Shown here piece by piece: positions 42,566 through 53,489 of a DNA stretch of 64,000 nt; the first letter of the stretch is position 1, and the number at the start of each line of letters is the position of its first letter. This stretch comes from Terriglobales bacterium (GTDB lineage: Bacteria; Acidobacteriota; Terriglobia; Terriglobales; Acidobacteriaceae), in contig JAICXB010000008.1 in assembly GCA_025980765.1 (NCBI GenBank), forward strand, positions 24,627-88,626, read 5' to 3'. Below the pieces are notes generated by a model. The model saw nothing but the letters and a program-made list of their open reading frames with translations, made no database searches and was not told the DNA's origin. Both the position numbers and the translations under genes were made by a program.

Positions 42566-43807
42566 ATGTCCGACCGCATGGTCTTCCATATCGACATGGA
42601 TGCCTTTTTCGTCTCTGTGGAAGAGCTGTTCGATCCGTCGCTTAAGGGCAAACCGGTGATCGTTGGCGGGGCCAAGGACCAGCGCGGCGTGGTCGCCGCC
42701 GCTTCTTATGCTGCGCGAAGGTTCGGAGTGCATTCGGCGATGCCGCTGCGCACTGCCGCAAAACTCTGCCCTGATGGCATCTATCTGGACGGGCACCCTG
42801 ATCGATACCGCGAGTACTCGCGCAGAGTCCACGACATTCTCTGCCGCTTCTCACCGAAGGTGGAGATGGCATCGGTCGACGAAGCCTACATGGATATGAC
42901 CGGTACGGCGCGTTTGCTGGGTCCGCCGCTTAGGTCGGCGCACGATTTGCACGCCTGTATCGGGAACGAACTCAACCTTCACTGCTCGATCGGCATTGCA
43001 GCATCACGTGTGGTCGCGAAGATTGCGTCTGATCTTGCCAAGCCGAATGGTGTGTTTTTCGTCTGGCCCGGACATGAGCAGCGCATGCTTGCTGACCTGC
43101 CCGTTCGCAAAATGCCCGGCATTGGAAAAGTGACCGAGGCGCGGCTGCACGAGTGTGGCATCCGGACGTTTGCCGACCTCACTGGTCGCGACGATCTCGA
43201 AAAAATGTTCGGGGCGTGGGGCACAGCCATGGCCGGCAAGGCCCGCGGCGAGGATGCCGGCGGTTGGTTCAACGAAGACATCGGCGAGAGTGTGGCTAAA
43301 TCCATCAGCCACGAGCACACCTTCGACGAAGACACCGCCGATCAGCAGATTTTGGAGACAACTCTCGCCCGCCTCACCGAAATGGTTGCGAGGAGGTTGC
43401 GTGAGCAGCAGTTCGCGGCGCGCACCATCCAGCTGAAGCTGCGCTACTCCGACTTCCACACCATCACCCGCGCGCATTCCTTCGCCGAACCGACGAGCAG
43501 CGACCATGCCATTCTGATCCAGGTGCGCTCGTTATTTCGCGCGAATTGGCGAAGCGGAGCTAAGGTGCGACTGCTCGGGGTACACGCTTCTGGGTTTGAG
43601 GCATCCGGCGGGAGCGCCTCGTTCGATTTTGACGGCGCCGAACGGTGGGAACACGCGCTCTCGGCAGCCGATCGCCTGCGCGATAAATATGGCGAGGCCG
43701 CTGTCCATATGGGCAGCGCACTCAAAGCCGATATCCGGGAGCGCACCCACGAGGCAATGCCGGAAGCTCCCAGCCTAAGCAAAGACAAGAAGTCGGGGAT
43801 TCCGTGA
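42566..43807 (+). CDS. dinB: DNA polymerase IV (Y-family)
   Basis: 413 residues. Translesion polymerase. FHIDMDAFFVSVEE near residue 8 holds the first metal-binding Asp, SVDEAYMDMT near residue 105 the second acidic pair, and SIGIAASRVVAKIASDLAKPNG the fingers region. The helix-hairpin-helix thumb (MPGIGKVTEARLHECGI) and the little-finger domain follow. Start MSDRMVFHIDMDAFF. No beta-clamp-binding QL-type tail recognised; the C-terminus SLSKDKKSGIP is short. SOS control cannot be seen. Confidence 0.96.
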   Translation: MSDRMVFHIDMDAFFVSVEELFDPSLKGKPVIVGGAKDQRGVVAAASYAARRFGVHSAMPLRTAAKLCPDGIYLDGHPDRYREYSRRVHDILCRFSPKVEMASVDEAYMDMTGTARLLGPPLRSAHDLHACIGNELNLHCSIGIAASRVVAKIASDLAKPNGVFFVWPGHEQRMLADLPVRKMPGIGKVTEARLHECGIRTFADLTGRDDLEKMFGAWGTAMAGKARGEDAGGWFNEDIGESVAKSISHEHTFDEDTADQQILETTLARLTEMVARRLREQQFAARTIQLKLRYSDFHTITRAHSFAEPTSSDHAILIQVRSLFRANWRSGAKVRLLGVHASGFEASGGSASFDFDGAERWEHALSAADRLRDKYGEAAVHMGSALKADIRERTHEAMPEAPSLSKDKKSGIP

Positions 43808-43857
43808 GCTTGGCTCAACCGCACGCTTACGGAATCCATACAAAATTTCGTCTTGCT

Positions 43858-43863
43858 CTACAA
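43858..43863 (+). promoter_or_regulatory. Candidate -10 box TACAAT before guaB
   Basis: TACAAT about 29 bases before the ATG, in the 84-base dinB-guaB gap. No good -35 was found at 16-18 bases. Confidence 0.3.
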
Positions 43864-43891
43864 TAGGGAAAAGCAAGCGAGTTTCGACTGA

Positions 43892-45403
<1,512 letters not shown>

Positions 45404-45411
45404 GCGCGCAG

Positions 45412-45909
45412 TTGAAATCAGACTCTAGTCCAAACATACTGCGCTACTGGGCGCCGGCGATTCTGTGGCTTGCTGTGATAGCCGTGGAGTCATTTACACT
45501 CTCCGGCAATGTCACCGGCGCATGGCTGCAGCACGTGCTCGGTTGGGTGCATATCCATTTGTCACCCGCCGCGTTCTCAGAATTTCATCACGCATTGCGT
45601 AAAACCGGTCATGTCACGGGCTATGGAATCCTTTGCCTGATGCTCTTTCGGTCTTGGTTTCACACGCTCGCCGGGGAAACAGGTCTGCGTAGTCAACGGT
45701 TCAGGTGCGCGGCGTTAGCGCTCAGTTCTACCCTGTTGACTGCCATCCTCGACGAATGGCATCAAAGCTTCGATCCCACGCGCACTTCTTCCCCGATTGA
45801 TGTTGGGCTGGACATGTGCGGAGCAATCGTGTTTCTTTGCTTGGCACTTTTTGTCTTCCGAGCGTGGCATCGCGTTCCCAGCGAAGAGATGGAACCCGTC
45901 TCGGCCTGA
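45412..45909 (+). CDS. VanZ-like membrane protein
   Basis: 165 residues with four hydrophobic segments (YWAPAILWLAVIAVESFTL, HVTGYGILCLMLFRSWF, AALALSSTLLTAILDEWHQ, MCGAIVFLCLALFVFRAWH). The conserved VanZ elements KTGHVTGYGILC and DEWHQSFDPTRTSSPIDVGLD are clear. VanZ proteins lower teicoplanin binding in enterococci, but the wider family has no settled function. TTG start at 45412, nine bases after guaB, suggests co-transcription. The C-terminus is short and charged. Confidence 0.88.
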   Translation: MKSDSSPNILRYWAPAILWLAVIAVESFTLSGNVTGAWLQHVLGWVHIHLSPAAFSEFHHALRKTGHVTGYGILCLMLFRSWFHTLAGETGLRSQRFRCAALALSSTLLTAILDEWHQSFDPTRTSSPIDVGLDMCGAIVFLCLALFVFRAWHRVPSEEMEPVSA

Positions 45910-46008
45910 GACGTTCCCCACCCGGCGATATGATCCGACCAATCGGATCATCGCCGTCGTTGACCATTTGCCCTTCTAAGAATTCAGCACTTGGAAATTT
46001 GGAAGCCG

Positions 46009-46045
46009 GCAAAAAGAAAAGGCACAGAAGTTTCTGTGCCTTGAG
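46009..46045 (-). terminator. Intrinsic terminator after rplQ
   Basis: On the minus strand AAGGCACAGAA-AC-TTCTGTGCCTT forms an 11-base perfect stem with almost no loop (effective loop of 4-6), followed directly by TTTTCTTTTTG. It is about 20 bases past the rplQ stop and would end the whole ribosomal superoperon. Unlike the repeat hairpins it has a proper T-run. Confidence 0.85.
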
Positions 46046-46065
46046 TCGGTCCACGGAGGCAAGTC

Positions 46066-46572
46066 TTATTCCGAGGGGCCGGGTTCGCCTTCTCCCGCTG
46101 CCGGGCCGCCGCTTGCCTCGAGGTTTGCCTGCTGCTCCTGCATCGCCTTTTCCATCTCCTCGCGGCGCTTGGCGCGCAGTTCGGCGCGTTTCTCGCGACG
46201 CTCGTCGAGAATCTTCTCCGAACCGAGCAGCTCGATAAAAGCCTTCTCGCCGCCATCTCCCTGGCGGAATCCGGTACGGACGATGCGCAGGTATCCACCA
46301 TTGCGATCGCCATATCGCGGAGCTACTTCGCCAAACAGGCGATCCACCGCCCGTCGCGAGGTCAGAAACGATGCCGCCAAACGACGTGCAGCGAGGTCTC
46401 CACGCTTGCCGAAAGTGATCATCTTCTCGACATGCGGACGCATGGCTTTCGCCTTTGCGACGGTAGTCTCGATGCGCTCCTCCAGAATGAGAGAGCTGAC
46501 CAAATTGCGCAGCAGCGCGCGACGGTGGCTGGTGTTACGTCCAAGCTTCCAAGTTGCTTTTAAGTGACGCAT
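46066..46572 (-). CDS. rplQ: 50S ribosomal protein L17
   Basis: 168 residues from ATG 46572 ([23 protein letters not shown], the conserved start); the longer ORF start at 46659 lies in a repeat. Core through residue ~115, then an acidic/Ala tail of about 50 residues ([20 protein letters not shown]) beyond the E. coli length (127), seen in several phyla. Last gene of the superoperon, followed by an intrinsic terminator. Confidence 0.97.
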   Translation of the reverse strand: MRHLKATWKLGRNTSHRRALLRNLVSSLILEERIETTVAKAKAMRPHVEKMITFGKRGDLAARRLAASFLTSRRAVDRLFGEVAPRYGDRNGGYLRIVRTGFRQGDGGEKAFIELLGSEKILDERREKRAELRAKRREEMEKAMQEQQANLEASGGPAAGEGEPGPSE

Positions 46573-46605
46573 AAGGTTTTTCCTGAATTGAACCAAGATT
46601 TCGTC

Positions 46606-46692
46606 TTCGTGGACTTGACGGACGTTATGGACGACGCAATGGACGAAGATCCGCCTCATCCACTTGTGTCCACCAAGTCCACTTTGTCCATC
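46606..46692. repeat. Family G hairpin (GTGGACTTG nonamers) between rpoA and rplQ
   Basis: Left arm TCGTGGACTTGACGGACGTTATGGACGACGCAATGGACG, right arm CACTTGTGTCCACCAAGTCCACTTTGTCCA. The same word as at 32351, placed inside the alpha operon. Confidence 0.86.
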
Positions 46693-46700
46693 AAACGCTT

Positions 46701-47777
46701 CTAAAACTCTCCGCCCGTGGGTTCCTCAACATCCAAATCGTCGTCCTCACCCACATAGCTGCCGACATTGGCCAGCACCGTTGCCGGCAACTGGCTGGTT
46801 GGGCCGGGCACGGCATTACCATGCTCGTCGATTTTCATGCCAAGGCTGAGTCCCATCTGGGCCAGAATTTCCTTGATCTCATTGAGCGACTTACGCCCGA
46901 AGTTCTTCGTCTTCAGCATTTCAGCTTCTGACTTCTGGACCAATTCGCCGATCGTCTGAATGTTCGCGTTCTTCAGGCAGTTGTAGCTGCGGACCGAAAG
47001 TTCAAGTTCCTCGACAGAGCGATTCAGGTTTTCGTTACGAATTTCCGGTTTGCGCTCGTCGCCGCCCTCGCTCTCCAGTTCCTCTTCGAAGTTGATGAAG
47101 ATGTTCATATGGTCCTTCACCAGCTTGGCTGCCAGGCCGATCGCGTCGGCTGGAGCGACGGCGCCATTCGTCCAAACCTCAAGCGTCAATTTGTCGTAAT
47201 CGGTGATCTGGCCCAGACGCGCGGCTTCGACTGTGTAGTTGCACTTGCGCACCGGGGAATGCACGGAGTCGATGGGAATGAATCCCAATCCCAAATCCTC
47301 GTCGAAGTTTTTGTCAGCGGAAACATAGCCGCGTCCGCGCTTCAGGCGCATCTCGGTGTCGAGCTTGCCGCCCTCACTCACCGTGGCGATGTAGATGTCT
47401 TTATCCAAAATCTCGACGTCTGCATCGGCTTCAATCATTCCGGAAGTAATCACTCCCGGCTGGTCAGTCTTCAGATAAATCGACTTCGGATTGTCGCTGT
47501 TCAACTTAAATGGAACCTGTTTGAGATTCAGGATGATGTCGGTGGCATCTTCGACAACACCGGGTATCGACTGAAACTCGTGGAGGACGCCTTCAATGCG
47601 GACCGCCGTGATAGCCGCGCCTTCGATTGACGAAAGCAGCACGCGCCGCAAGGCGTTTCCAATAGTGGTTCCGAAGCCGCGCTCAAATGGCTGCGCGTAA
47701 AACTTGCCGTATTTATCGGTGAGTGTATCGGTGTCGGATGCGAGTCGTTTTGGTTTTTGAAATCCCTTCCAAAGCAT
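46701..47777 (-). CDS. rpoA: DNA-directed RNA polymerase alpha subunit
   Basis: 358 residues, slightly longer than the 329 of E. coli. N-terminal dimerisation domain: [27 protein letters not shown]-terminal domain with [22 protein letters not shown] and [18 protein letters not shown], which contacts UP elements and activators. A Gly/Asp-rich tail ends in EEPTGGEF. Standard place between rpsD and rplQ. A hairpin separates it from each neighbour. Confidence 0.98.
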   Translation of the reverse strand: MLWKGFQKPKRLASDTDTLTDKYGKFYAQPFERGFGTTIGNALRRVLLSSIEGAAITAVRIEGVLHEFQSIPGVVEDATDIILNLKQVPFKLNSDNPKSIYLKTDQPGVITSGMIEADADVEILDKDIYIATVSEGGKLDTEMRLKRGRGYVSADKNFDEDLGLGFIPIDSVHSPVRKCNYTVEAARLGQITDYDKLTLEVWTNGAVAPADAIGLAAKLVKDHMNIFINFEEELESEGGDERKPEIRNENLNRSVEELELSVRSYNCLKNANIQTIGELVQKSEAEMLKTKNFGRKSLNEIKEILAQMGLSLGMKIDEHGNAVPGPTSQLPATVLANVGSYVGEDDDLDVEEPTGGEF

Positions 47778-47876
47778 GTGTGTCCCTTTCTGACTATTAG
47801 CTAAAGTTTCCTGCGCAGCGAAACGTCGCGAAGCATTCTGCGGCGGCCGCGCTGAATGTCCTCATTTTTGAAATAG

Positions 47877-47990
47877 CACTCAGCAGTTGGCATTCAGCAT
47901 TCAATTGGAATGCGACCTGCGAAGTGGGGGTTTAATTTGCAGCGCGAGGCACCGAATGAGCTGAATGCTGAGTGCTGAACGCTGATTGCT
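47877..47990. repeat. Family H hairpin, 7-base period (CATTCAG units)
   Basis: Left arm GCACTCAGCAGTTGGCATTCAGCATTCAATT, right arm AATGAGCTGAATGCTGAGTGCTGAACGCTGATTGC, loop about 45 bases. It fills the 216-base rpsD-rpoA gap. Confidence 0.85.
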
Positions 47991-47993
47991 TAA

Positions 47994-48623
47994 CTACTTC
48001 GAATACAACTCGACGATCAACTGTTCATTGACCGGCAAATTGATGTCTTCGCGCTTTGGCAGTGCAGTCATGCGGCCCTTGTAAGCGTCGCGATCGACCT
48101 CCAGCCAGTTCACCGCCGGCTGGTGACTAGTGAAGTCCTTCGCGATTTCCAGCACTGTCATCTTGCGGCTGTTGTCCCGAACCGCAATCTCCTGGCCCAC
48201 GCTGACCTGGTACGACGGAATGTTCACCTTGCGGCCATTCACGGCGACATGCCCGTGGCGCACGATTTGCCGAGCCTGGCGGCGAGAGAGTGCAAAGCCC
48301 AGACGATAAACGACATTGTCGAGTCGCCGCTCGAGTTGCTGCAACAGAACTTCGCCGGTCACGCCTTTGGTACGTGCGGCCTTCTCGAAGTAGTTGCGGA
48401 ACTGCTTCTCCAGCGTGAAATAGATGCGCTTGGTCTTTTGCTTCTCGCGCAACTGAAGACCGTAGCCGACGATCTTGGCTTTTCGGTCTTTTCCGTGTTG
48501 ACCGGGAGCGAAGTTGCGCTTCTCGACCGGGCACTTCTCGCTAAAGCACTTCGTGCCCTTCAGGAATAACTTCATGCCTTCGCGGCGGCAAAGGCGGCAA
48601 ACAGGTCCTTTATATCTTGCCAT
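47994..48623 (-). CDS. rpsD: 30S ribosomal protein S4
   Basis: 209 residues. Binds 16S rRNA early in assembly. Zinc-type N-terminus with [23 protein letters not shown] (four Cys), then the S4 RNA-binding domain [34 protein letters not shown]. The preceding gene on the same strand is a VOC protein, not rpsK, which is unusual. Confidence 0.98.
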   Translation of the reverse strand: MARYKGPVCRLCRREGMKLFLKGTKCFSEKCPVEKRNFAPGQHGKDRKAKIVGYGLQLREKQKTKRIYFTLEKQFRNYFEKAARTKGVTGEVLLQQLERRLDNVVYRLGFALSRRQARQIVRHGHVAVNGRKVNIPSYQVSVGQEIAVRDNSRKMTVLEIAKDFTSHQPAVNWLEVDRDAYKGRMTALPKREDINLPVNEQLIVELYSK

Positions 48624-48751
48624 TAGTTCTCCAAACCTCGGGTATTACATTATTTAGCCGATCGGTTTACAGGCGGCGCGCCCTTCTTCCCGATCCAGTT
48701 CTCAGTTCAAGCAGGTCCCGCTGCTCTCCGGATTTCGCATTCGCCGAAAGC

Positions 48752-49225
48752 TCATGGCGAATCTTCGAACGACTGCGCGATCATCAAACAATAACCGTCG
48801 GGGTCCTCAACCCGGAATTCCCCTTTCGGCAGATACTCCGGATATGTAATCTCGCCCGGCGCCGACCCACAGGCAATGAGCTGATTCCTCAATGCAACTA
48901 GATCCTGCGCATATAGGTAAAACAAAACGCAGCCATTGGCCGACGGCTCATGGCCAATCGCATCTTGCGCGTCCGGGTTCAGCGAACCAGCGCTGCGCGT
49001 CAGCATTAGATTCGCGCCTATCTTCCAGTTCGGCGCCTTCGGCTGATATAACCATGCCCAGTGCATCGGCGAAGCTTCGCGCGGTACGTAGTTGCCGACC
49101 TCGAAGCCCAGAAGCCGGTAAAACTCTGCAGAACGCTCCACGCTCCTGACATGAGCCATTGCCACGATCGCATTGATCGGAGCACTATCTGTAACGACGG
49201 CGGGTTGTACTGTTGCCTGGCTCAT
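48752..49225 (-). CDS. VOC/glyoxalase-family protein inserted in the alpha operon
   Basis: 157 residues. The VOC fold is suggested by MAHVRSVERSAEFYRLLGFEVGN near residue 25 and the final metal-ligand strand FRVEDPDGYCLMIAQ. The middle contains HWAWLYQPKAPNWKIGANLMLTRSAG. Most bleomycin-resistance/glyoxalase proteins have this layout, but the substrate cannot be assigned. It lies between rpsK and rpsD in the same direction as both; no mobile-element borders are visible. The first 18 residues have no family likeness, so the start may be later. Confidence 0.75.
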   Translation of the reverse strand: MSQATVQPAVVTDSAPINAIVAMAHVRSVERSAEFYRLLGFEVGNYVPREASPMHWAWLYQPKAPNWKIGANLMLTRSAGSLNPDAQDAIGHEPSANGCVLFYLYAQDLVALRNQLIACGSAPGEITYPEYLPKGEFRVEDPDGYCLMIAQSFEDSP

Positions 49226-49255
49226 TGTCCACAGCCTGCGGACTCTGCGCAGGTC

Positions 49256-49681
49256 TTACACACGCCTCCGCTTAGGCGGCCTGCAGCCGTTGTGCGGGAT
49301 CGGCGTCACGTCGCGGATCATACGCACCTCGATTCCCGCCGCGGCGAGGGCGCGAATTGCCGATTCGCGTCCCGAACCGGGACCGCTGACGCGCACATCG
49401 ACCGCGCGCAGACCATGGTCGCGGGCCTGGTTGGCAGCATTCATCGCTGCCTGTTGCGCGGCAAACGGTGTTCCTTTTCGGGAACCACGGAAGCCGAGCG
49501 AACCCGAACTCTTCCACGAGATCACCTTGCCCTCGTTATCAGAGATGGTCACAACGGTGTTGTTGAAGGAAGCCTGAATGTGCGCCAGTCCAAATGGCAC
49601 GTTCTTGCGCTCTTTCTTCTTGAACTGCTTCTTCTTGCCCTTCTTTTCGGGCGTCGCTCCGGCAGCTGCTGGTTTCGCCAT
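49256..49681 (-). CDS. rpsK: 30S ribosomal protein S11
   Basis: 141 residues from ATG 49681 (ORF opens at 49696). Conserved body: [55 protein letters not shown] and the C-terminal [15 protein letters not shown]. The N-terminal 30 residues form a Lys/Ala-rich extension. The tight spacing to rpsM is normal. Confidence 0.98.
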   Translation of the reverse strand: MAKPAAAGATPEKKGKKKQFKKKERKNVPFGLAHIQASFNNTVVTISDNEGKVISWKSSGSLGFRGSRKGTPFAAQQAAMNAANQARDHGLRAVDVRVSGPGSGRESAIRALAAAGIEVRMIRDVTPIPHNGCRPPKRRRV

Positions 49682-49682
49682 A

Positions 49683-50069
49683 TTAGGTCTTTGCACTCGC
49701 TTTCTTCTTGTTGGCTACCGTACCCTTGCGCGGCCCTTTGCGGGTGCGAGCGTTGGTGTGGGTCCGCTGCCCGCGGACGGGCAAGTTGCGGCGGTGGCGG
49801 TATCCGCGATACGAGCCGATCTCAATCAGCCGCTTGATGTGCATGGAAATGTCTTTGCGCAGATCGCCCTCGACGCCGCCCTCGCTTTCGATAGCCTGGC
49901 GAATGCGATTGACCTCGTCCTCGTTGAGGTCCTGCACCTTCTTGTTCACATCCACATTGGCGCTGGCGAGAAGGCGCGCAGCACGCGGGTTCCCGATGCC
50001 ATAGATGTAAGTCAGCGCGATATTCACGTGCTTATTGCGCGGAAGATCGACGCCTGCAATACGTGCCAT
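49683..50069 (-). CDS. rpsM: 30S ribosomal protein S13
   Basis: 128 residues. [26 protein letters not shown] start, [33 protein letters not shown]-terminal region of the family, and a basic KKKASAKT tail. Contacts the P-site tRNA and the 50S subunit. A family B heptamer cluster precedes it. Confidence 0.98.
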   Translation of the reverse strand: MARIAGVDLPRNKHVNIALTYIYGIGNPRAARLLASANVDVNKKVQDLNEDEVNRIRQAIESEGGVEGDLRKDISMHIKRLIEIGSYRGYRHRRNLPVRGQRTHTNARTRKGPRKGTVANKKKASAKT

Positions 50070-50082
50070 TCAATAGCTCCTA

Positions 50083-50106
50083 GCTGCTAGCTACTGCTGC
50101 TAGCAA
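50083..50106. repeat. Family B heptamers (TAGCTGC) before rpsM
   Basis: ATAGCTCCTAGCTGCTAGCTACTGCTGCTAGC, period 7; partly self-complementary and directly upstream of rpsM on the minus strand. Confidence 0.75.
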
Positions 50107-50148
50107 AACCTCAATGTCACTACTTCTGACCGTCAGGCCAAACAACAG

Positions 50149-50262
50149 TTATCCCTGACGCTGCTTGTGTTTCGAGTTTTCGCAGATCACCCGAACCACT
50201 CCGCGGCGGTGAATGATCTTGCACTTATCGCAAATCTTCTTGACTGATGCTCGTACTTTCAT
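50149..50262 (-). CDS. rpmJ: 50S ribosomal protein L36
   Basis: 37 residues, too short for the ORF track. It translates as [20 protein letters not shown] followed by [17 protein letters not shown], the zinc-binding (Cys-Cys-Cys-His) form of L36. It lies between infA and rpsM, its usual position, with repeat hairpins on both sides. Confidence 0.97.
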   Translation of the reverse strand: MKVRASVKKICDKCKIIHRRGVVRVICENSKHKQRQG

Positions 50263-50263
50263 T

Positions 50264-50402
50264 TAGCTGCTGGCGGCTAGCTACTGGCTGCTAGCTGAAC
50301 CAAGACCCCTCATTCAAAATTTCGCCCTCCAGACGTCATTTGGGCAGACTGGAGGAAATTCCAAACATCAGCTAGCAGCCAGTAGCAAGCCGCTAGCAGC
50401 TA
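50264..50402. repeat. Family B hairpin (five heptamers per arm) between infA and rpmJ
   Basis: Left arm TAGCTGC-TGGCGGC-TAGCTAC-TGGCTGC-TAGCTGA; right arm CAGCTAGCAGCCAGTAGCAAGCCGCTAGCAGCTA. Loop about 70 bases. The right arm meets the infA stop codon. Confidence 0.92.
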
Positions 50403-50618
50403 TTTATATCGATACACGATGCGGCCGCGATTCAGGTCGTAAGGCGAGAGTTCCACCGCTACCCGGTCACCGGGTAGAATTTTGATGAAATTCTTGCGCA
50501 TACGCCCAGAGACGTGGGCGAGAACCTGGTGCTTATTCTCAAGCTCCACCTTGAACATCGCATTGGGCAGCGGCTCGACGACTACCGCCATAACTTCAAT
50601 CGCGTCTTCTTTACTCAA
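50400..50618 (-). CDS. infA: Translation initiation factor IF-1
   Basis: 72 residues, the normal length. OB-fold with [34 protein letters not shown] and [15 protein letters not shown]. Follows map at a distance of about 115 bases that hold a family B hairpin. Confidence 0.98.
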   Translation of the reverse strand: MSKEDAIEVMAVVVEPLPNAMFKVELENKHQVLAHVSGRMRKNFIKILPGDRVAVELSPYDLNRGRIVYRYK

Positions 50619-50626
50619 TCAACTCC

Positions 50627-50731
50627 TATAGCTGCTAGCTACTCGCTGCTAGCTGAAACCATCATCGGTGACCTGCTCCAGCTTGCATCGAGCACCCGGA
50701 GGTGATACCCACACCCAAGCTAGCAGCCCTA
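50627..50731. repeat. Family B hairpin between map and infA
   Basis: Left arm TATAGCTGCTAGCTACTCGCTGCTAGCTGA, right arm AAGCTAGCAGCCCTAT. The right arm is shorter than the left. Confidence 0.75.
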
Positions 50732-50732
50732 T

Positions 50733-51485
50733 CTAAGCAGTCAGAACTACCGGCCCATCCTTCGTTACCGCTACCGAATGCTCAAAGTGGGCACTGAAGC
50801 TGCCGTCCACGGTGACCGCGGTCCAGCGGTTGTCCAACAGTCGTGTCTCAGGTTTGCCGACATTCACCATTGGCTCGATTGCCAGCACCATGCCTTCCCG
50901 CAATCGCGGACCGTGTCCGCGAGTTCCGTAATTCGGGACCTGCGGCTCTTCGTGCAGGCGAGTTCCAATTCCGTGCCCAACAAACTCGCGCACCACACTG
51001 AAGCCATTGGCTTCCACCATTTCTTGCACAATCGCGCCAACATCGCCAACGGTGCTGCCGATGCGGGCCGCCTGAATCGCTCGTTCCAGTGAAGCCTTAG
51101 TCACGTCGAGCAGCTTCTTGATCTCCGGCTTCATGTGATTGCCCACGGGCACGGTCACAGCCGAATCCGAGTAGTAGCCGTCGAGGACTACGCCGCAGTC
51201 GATCGAAACAATGTCTCCTTCTTTGAGCTCACGTTTTTCCGAAGGTATGCCGTGCACAATTTCCTGGTTCACCGAGGTGCACAGCACACACGGATAATCG
51301 TAATAGCCTTTGAAAGCCGGCTTAGCTCCGAGTTCGTCGATCTTACGGGCAGCGACGTTCTCAAGATCCATGGTGGTAACGCCCGGCTTTACAGCGGCCA
51401 CGGTAGCGTCTAGCACCTGGCGAACGATGCGCCCGCTGCGACGCATCTTCTCGATCTCACTCGGCGATTTGCACATGATCGCCAT
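50733..51485 (-). CDS. map: Type I methionine aminopeptidase
   Basis: 250 residues. Removes initiator Met. Metal site: SIDCGVVLDGYYSDSAVTV (two Asp), GHGIGTRLHEEPQV (His), VLAIEPMV and FEHSVAVT (two Glu). Directly downstream of secY in this superoperon, where adk would usually intervene; no adk is found here. A possible TATAAT lies 88 bases upstream. Confidence 0.97.
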   Translation of the reverse strand: MAIMCKSPSEIEKMRRSGRIVRQVLDATVAAVKPGVTTMDLENVAARKIDELGAKPAFKGYYDYPCVLCTSVNQEIVHGIPSEKRELKEGDIVSIDCGVVLDGYYSDSAVTVPVGNHMKPEIKKLLDVTKASLERAIQAARIGSTVGDVGAIVQEMVEANGFSVVREFVGHGIGTRLHEEPQVPNYGTRGHGPRLREGMVLAIEPMVNVGKPETRLLDNRWTAVTVDGSFSAHFEHSVAVTKDGPVVLTA

Positions 51486-51572
51486 TAAGCTCCTAAACTC
51501 CTAAGCTTCTGAGCTGCTCAAATCTTGTAGCAATCCGCAATGCCAATTACGGCGCAGTATCGCAATCCTTCA

Positions 51573-51578
51573 ATTATA
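51573..51578 (-). promoter_or_regulatory. Candidate -10 box TATAAT upstream of map
   Basis: Perfect TATAAT on the minus strand in the 140-base secY-map gap, about 90 bases before map; no convincing -35. Could give an internal promoter for the map-to-rplQ part. Confidence 0.3.
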
Positions 51579-51625
51579 TCCGATGACACCGCACTGTTTT
51601 TCGCGCTCGTCCCAAAACGGCCCTG

Positions 51626-53017
51626 TCACCAGCGGCGTCCACGGATGCGCCCGCTGCGCGGAGTAAAGCCCTCGTAATGACGCATCACCAACTGCGCCTC
51701 CACCTGGTTCACGGTATCCATGGCCACGCCAACGACAATCAGGAGCGAGGTCCCACCGAAGTAGAAGTTCACCCCTAACCCGTTTGTGAACCATGCCGGG
51801 AAGCGATCGAAGAAGCTGCCAAAAATGCCGGGCAGATGGTTCAGATGTATGCCCCCAATCATCCACTGCGGAATGATGGACACAATGCACAAATAGATGC
51901 CACCCACCAGGGTCAGGCGGGTAAGGATATCGTTGACGTACTCGCGCGTGCGTACTCCCGGACGAATGCCGGGAATGAACCCACCGTAGCGGCGCATATC
52001 GTCAGCTACGCGAGCCGGATCGAAGATGATCGACACGTAAAAATACGCGAAGAAGATAATGCCGATAATGTAGAGCAGCTCGTAAAGCGGCTCGCCTCCG
52101 CGCAAGGCATCGAAGATCCACCCAATACCACGGGCATTCTTGAAGTAGTTGCCGAGAAAAAGCGGCGCGCTCAGAATCGAGGCCGCGAAGATAACCGGCA
52201 TTACTCCGCCGGCATTTACGCGGAAGGGCATGTAGGTGCTTTGCCCGCCCATCATCTTGCGTCCGACAACCCGTTTGGCGTACTGCACCGGAATGCGTCG
52301 TTCGCTGCTCTCGACATACACAATGAAAGCCACGACGAGGATCATGGCAACGACCAGAATCACCATTGCCGGAACGGTGAATGCTCCCCAGGCGCGGCTG
52401 GAAGCCTTCTCAGCCAGATCGGCGATGCCGCGCGGCAGTCCGACGACAATGCCGGCGAAAATCAGCAACGACATTCCGTTTCCGACTCCGCGTTCGGTGA
52501 TCTGCTCGCCCAGCCACATGACAAACGCCGTGCCGGCGGTGAGTGTAATCACGGTGAGAACCACAAACCCGATTCCGGGATTGGTCACGAACTGCACGCC
52601 GGAATTGCTCTTCTCCAGCGTTAGGGCGATGCCCAACGATTGCAGCGCCCCGAGCACGACAGTGAGATAGCGCGTCCACTGGGTAATCTTCTTGCGCCCC
52701 AGCTCGCCCTCTTTTTGCAGCTTGGCTAGCGGCTCGTATACCACGGTCAGAAGCTGGAGAATGATCGACGCCGTGATGTACGGCATGATTCCGAGGGCAA
52801 AGACCGTGAGCCGGCGCAGATTCCCGCCACTGAACAGGTCGACAAAGCCCAGCACGGTGCCGCGCTGCTGGTCGAAGAACTGCTGCAGCAGATCGGCATT
52901 GATTCCCGGTGTGGGAATATGCCCGCCGAGCCGATAGACCGCCAGCATCGCCATGGTGAACAGAACGCGCACCCGCAGATCGGGAACGCGAAAGATATTG
53001 GCTAACTTCTCAAACAT
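51626..53017 (-). CDS. secY: Protein translocase subunit SecY
   Basis: 463 residues, ten membrane helices, slightly longer than E. coli (443). The central pore of Sec translocon. The opening FEKLANIFRVPDLRVRVLFTMAMLAVYRLG, GVMPVIFAASIL and the C-terminal SLLIVVGVAMDTVNQVEAQLVMRHYEGF are canonical. It overlaps nothing and lies 20 bases after rplO. Confidence 0.98.
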   Translation of the reverse strand: MFEKLANIFRVPDLRVRVLFTMAMLAVYRLGGHIPTPGINADLLQQFFDQQRGTVLGFVDLFSGGNLRRLTVFALGIMPYITASIILQLLTVVYEPLAKLQKEGELGRKKITQWTRYLTVVLGALQSLGIALTLEKSNSGVQFVTNPGIGFVVLTVITLTAGTAFVMWLGEQITERGVGNGMSLLIFAGIVVGLPRGIADLAEKASSRAWGAFTVPAMVILVVAMILVVAFIVYVESSERRIPVQYAKRVVGRKMMGGQSTYMPFRVNAGGVMPVIFAASILSAPLFLGNYFKNARGIGWIFDALRGGEPLYELLYIIGIIFFAYFYVSIIFDPARVADDMRRYGGFIPGIRPGVRTREYVNDILTRLTLVGGIYLCIVSIIPQWMIGGIHLNHLPGIFGSFFDRFPAWFTNGLGVNFYFGGTSLLIVVGVAMDTVNQVEAQLVMRHYEGFTPRSGRIRGRRW

Positions 53018-53036
53018 AGTGAATCCACTTCTTAAA

Positions 53037-53483
53037 TTAAGCAGCGCCGATGACTTCTGCCTTGCCTCCGGCCTTAGTGATCTTCTCCTGCGCAGACTTG
53101 GAGAACTTGTGGGCCTGCACGTTGACTTTCTTCTTCAGCTCGCCATCGCCAAGCACCTTCACCAGCTCGCCATTGCGGGCCAGACCCGATTGCATGAACG
53201 TTTCGAGAGTCACATTGGCTTCGTCGAGCTGAGCGATGCGATCCAGGTTTATGACCGTGTACTCGGTCTTGAAGATGTTGGTAAAGCCGCGCTTGGGCAA
53301 TCGGCGATGCAGTGGCATCTGTCCGCCTTCAAAGCCGCGCATCATGCGCGATCCGGAGCGGGAGCCCTGCCCTTTATGTCCGCGGGTCGAGGTTTTGCCC
53401 ATGCCTGAGCCCATGCCGCGCCCCACGCGCTTCTTCTTTTCATTCGCCTTCTTCGGCGCTCGTAAGTTTGAGAGATTCATCAT
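53037..53483 (-). CDS. rplO: 50S ribosomal protein L15
   Basis: 148 residues. MNLSNLRAPKKANEKKKRVGRGMGSGMGKTSTRGHKGQ and GFEGGQMPLHRRLPKRGF are diagnostic. Start either at Met 1 or Met 2 (MM). Precedes secY, as usual. Confidence 0.97.
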   Translation of the reverse strand: MMNLSNLRAPKKANEKKKRVGRGMGSGMGKTSTRGHKGQGSRSGSRMMRGFEGGQMPLHRRLPKRGFTNIFKTEYTVINLDRIAQLDEANVTLETFMQSGLARNGELVKVLGDGELKKKVNVQAHKFSKSAQEKITKAGGKAEVIGAA

Positions 53484-53489
53484 TTTTCT

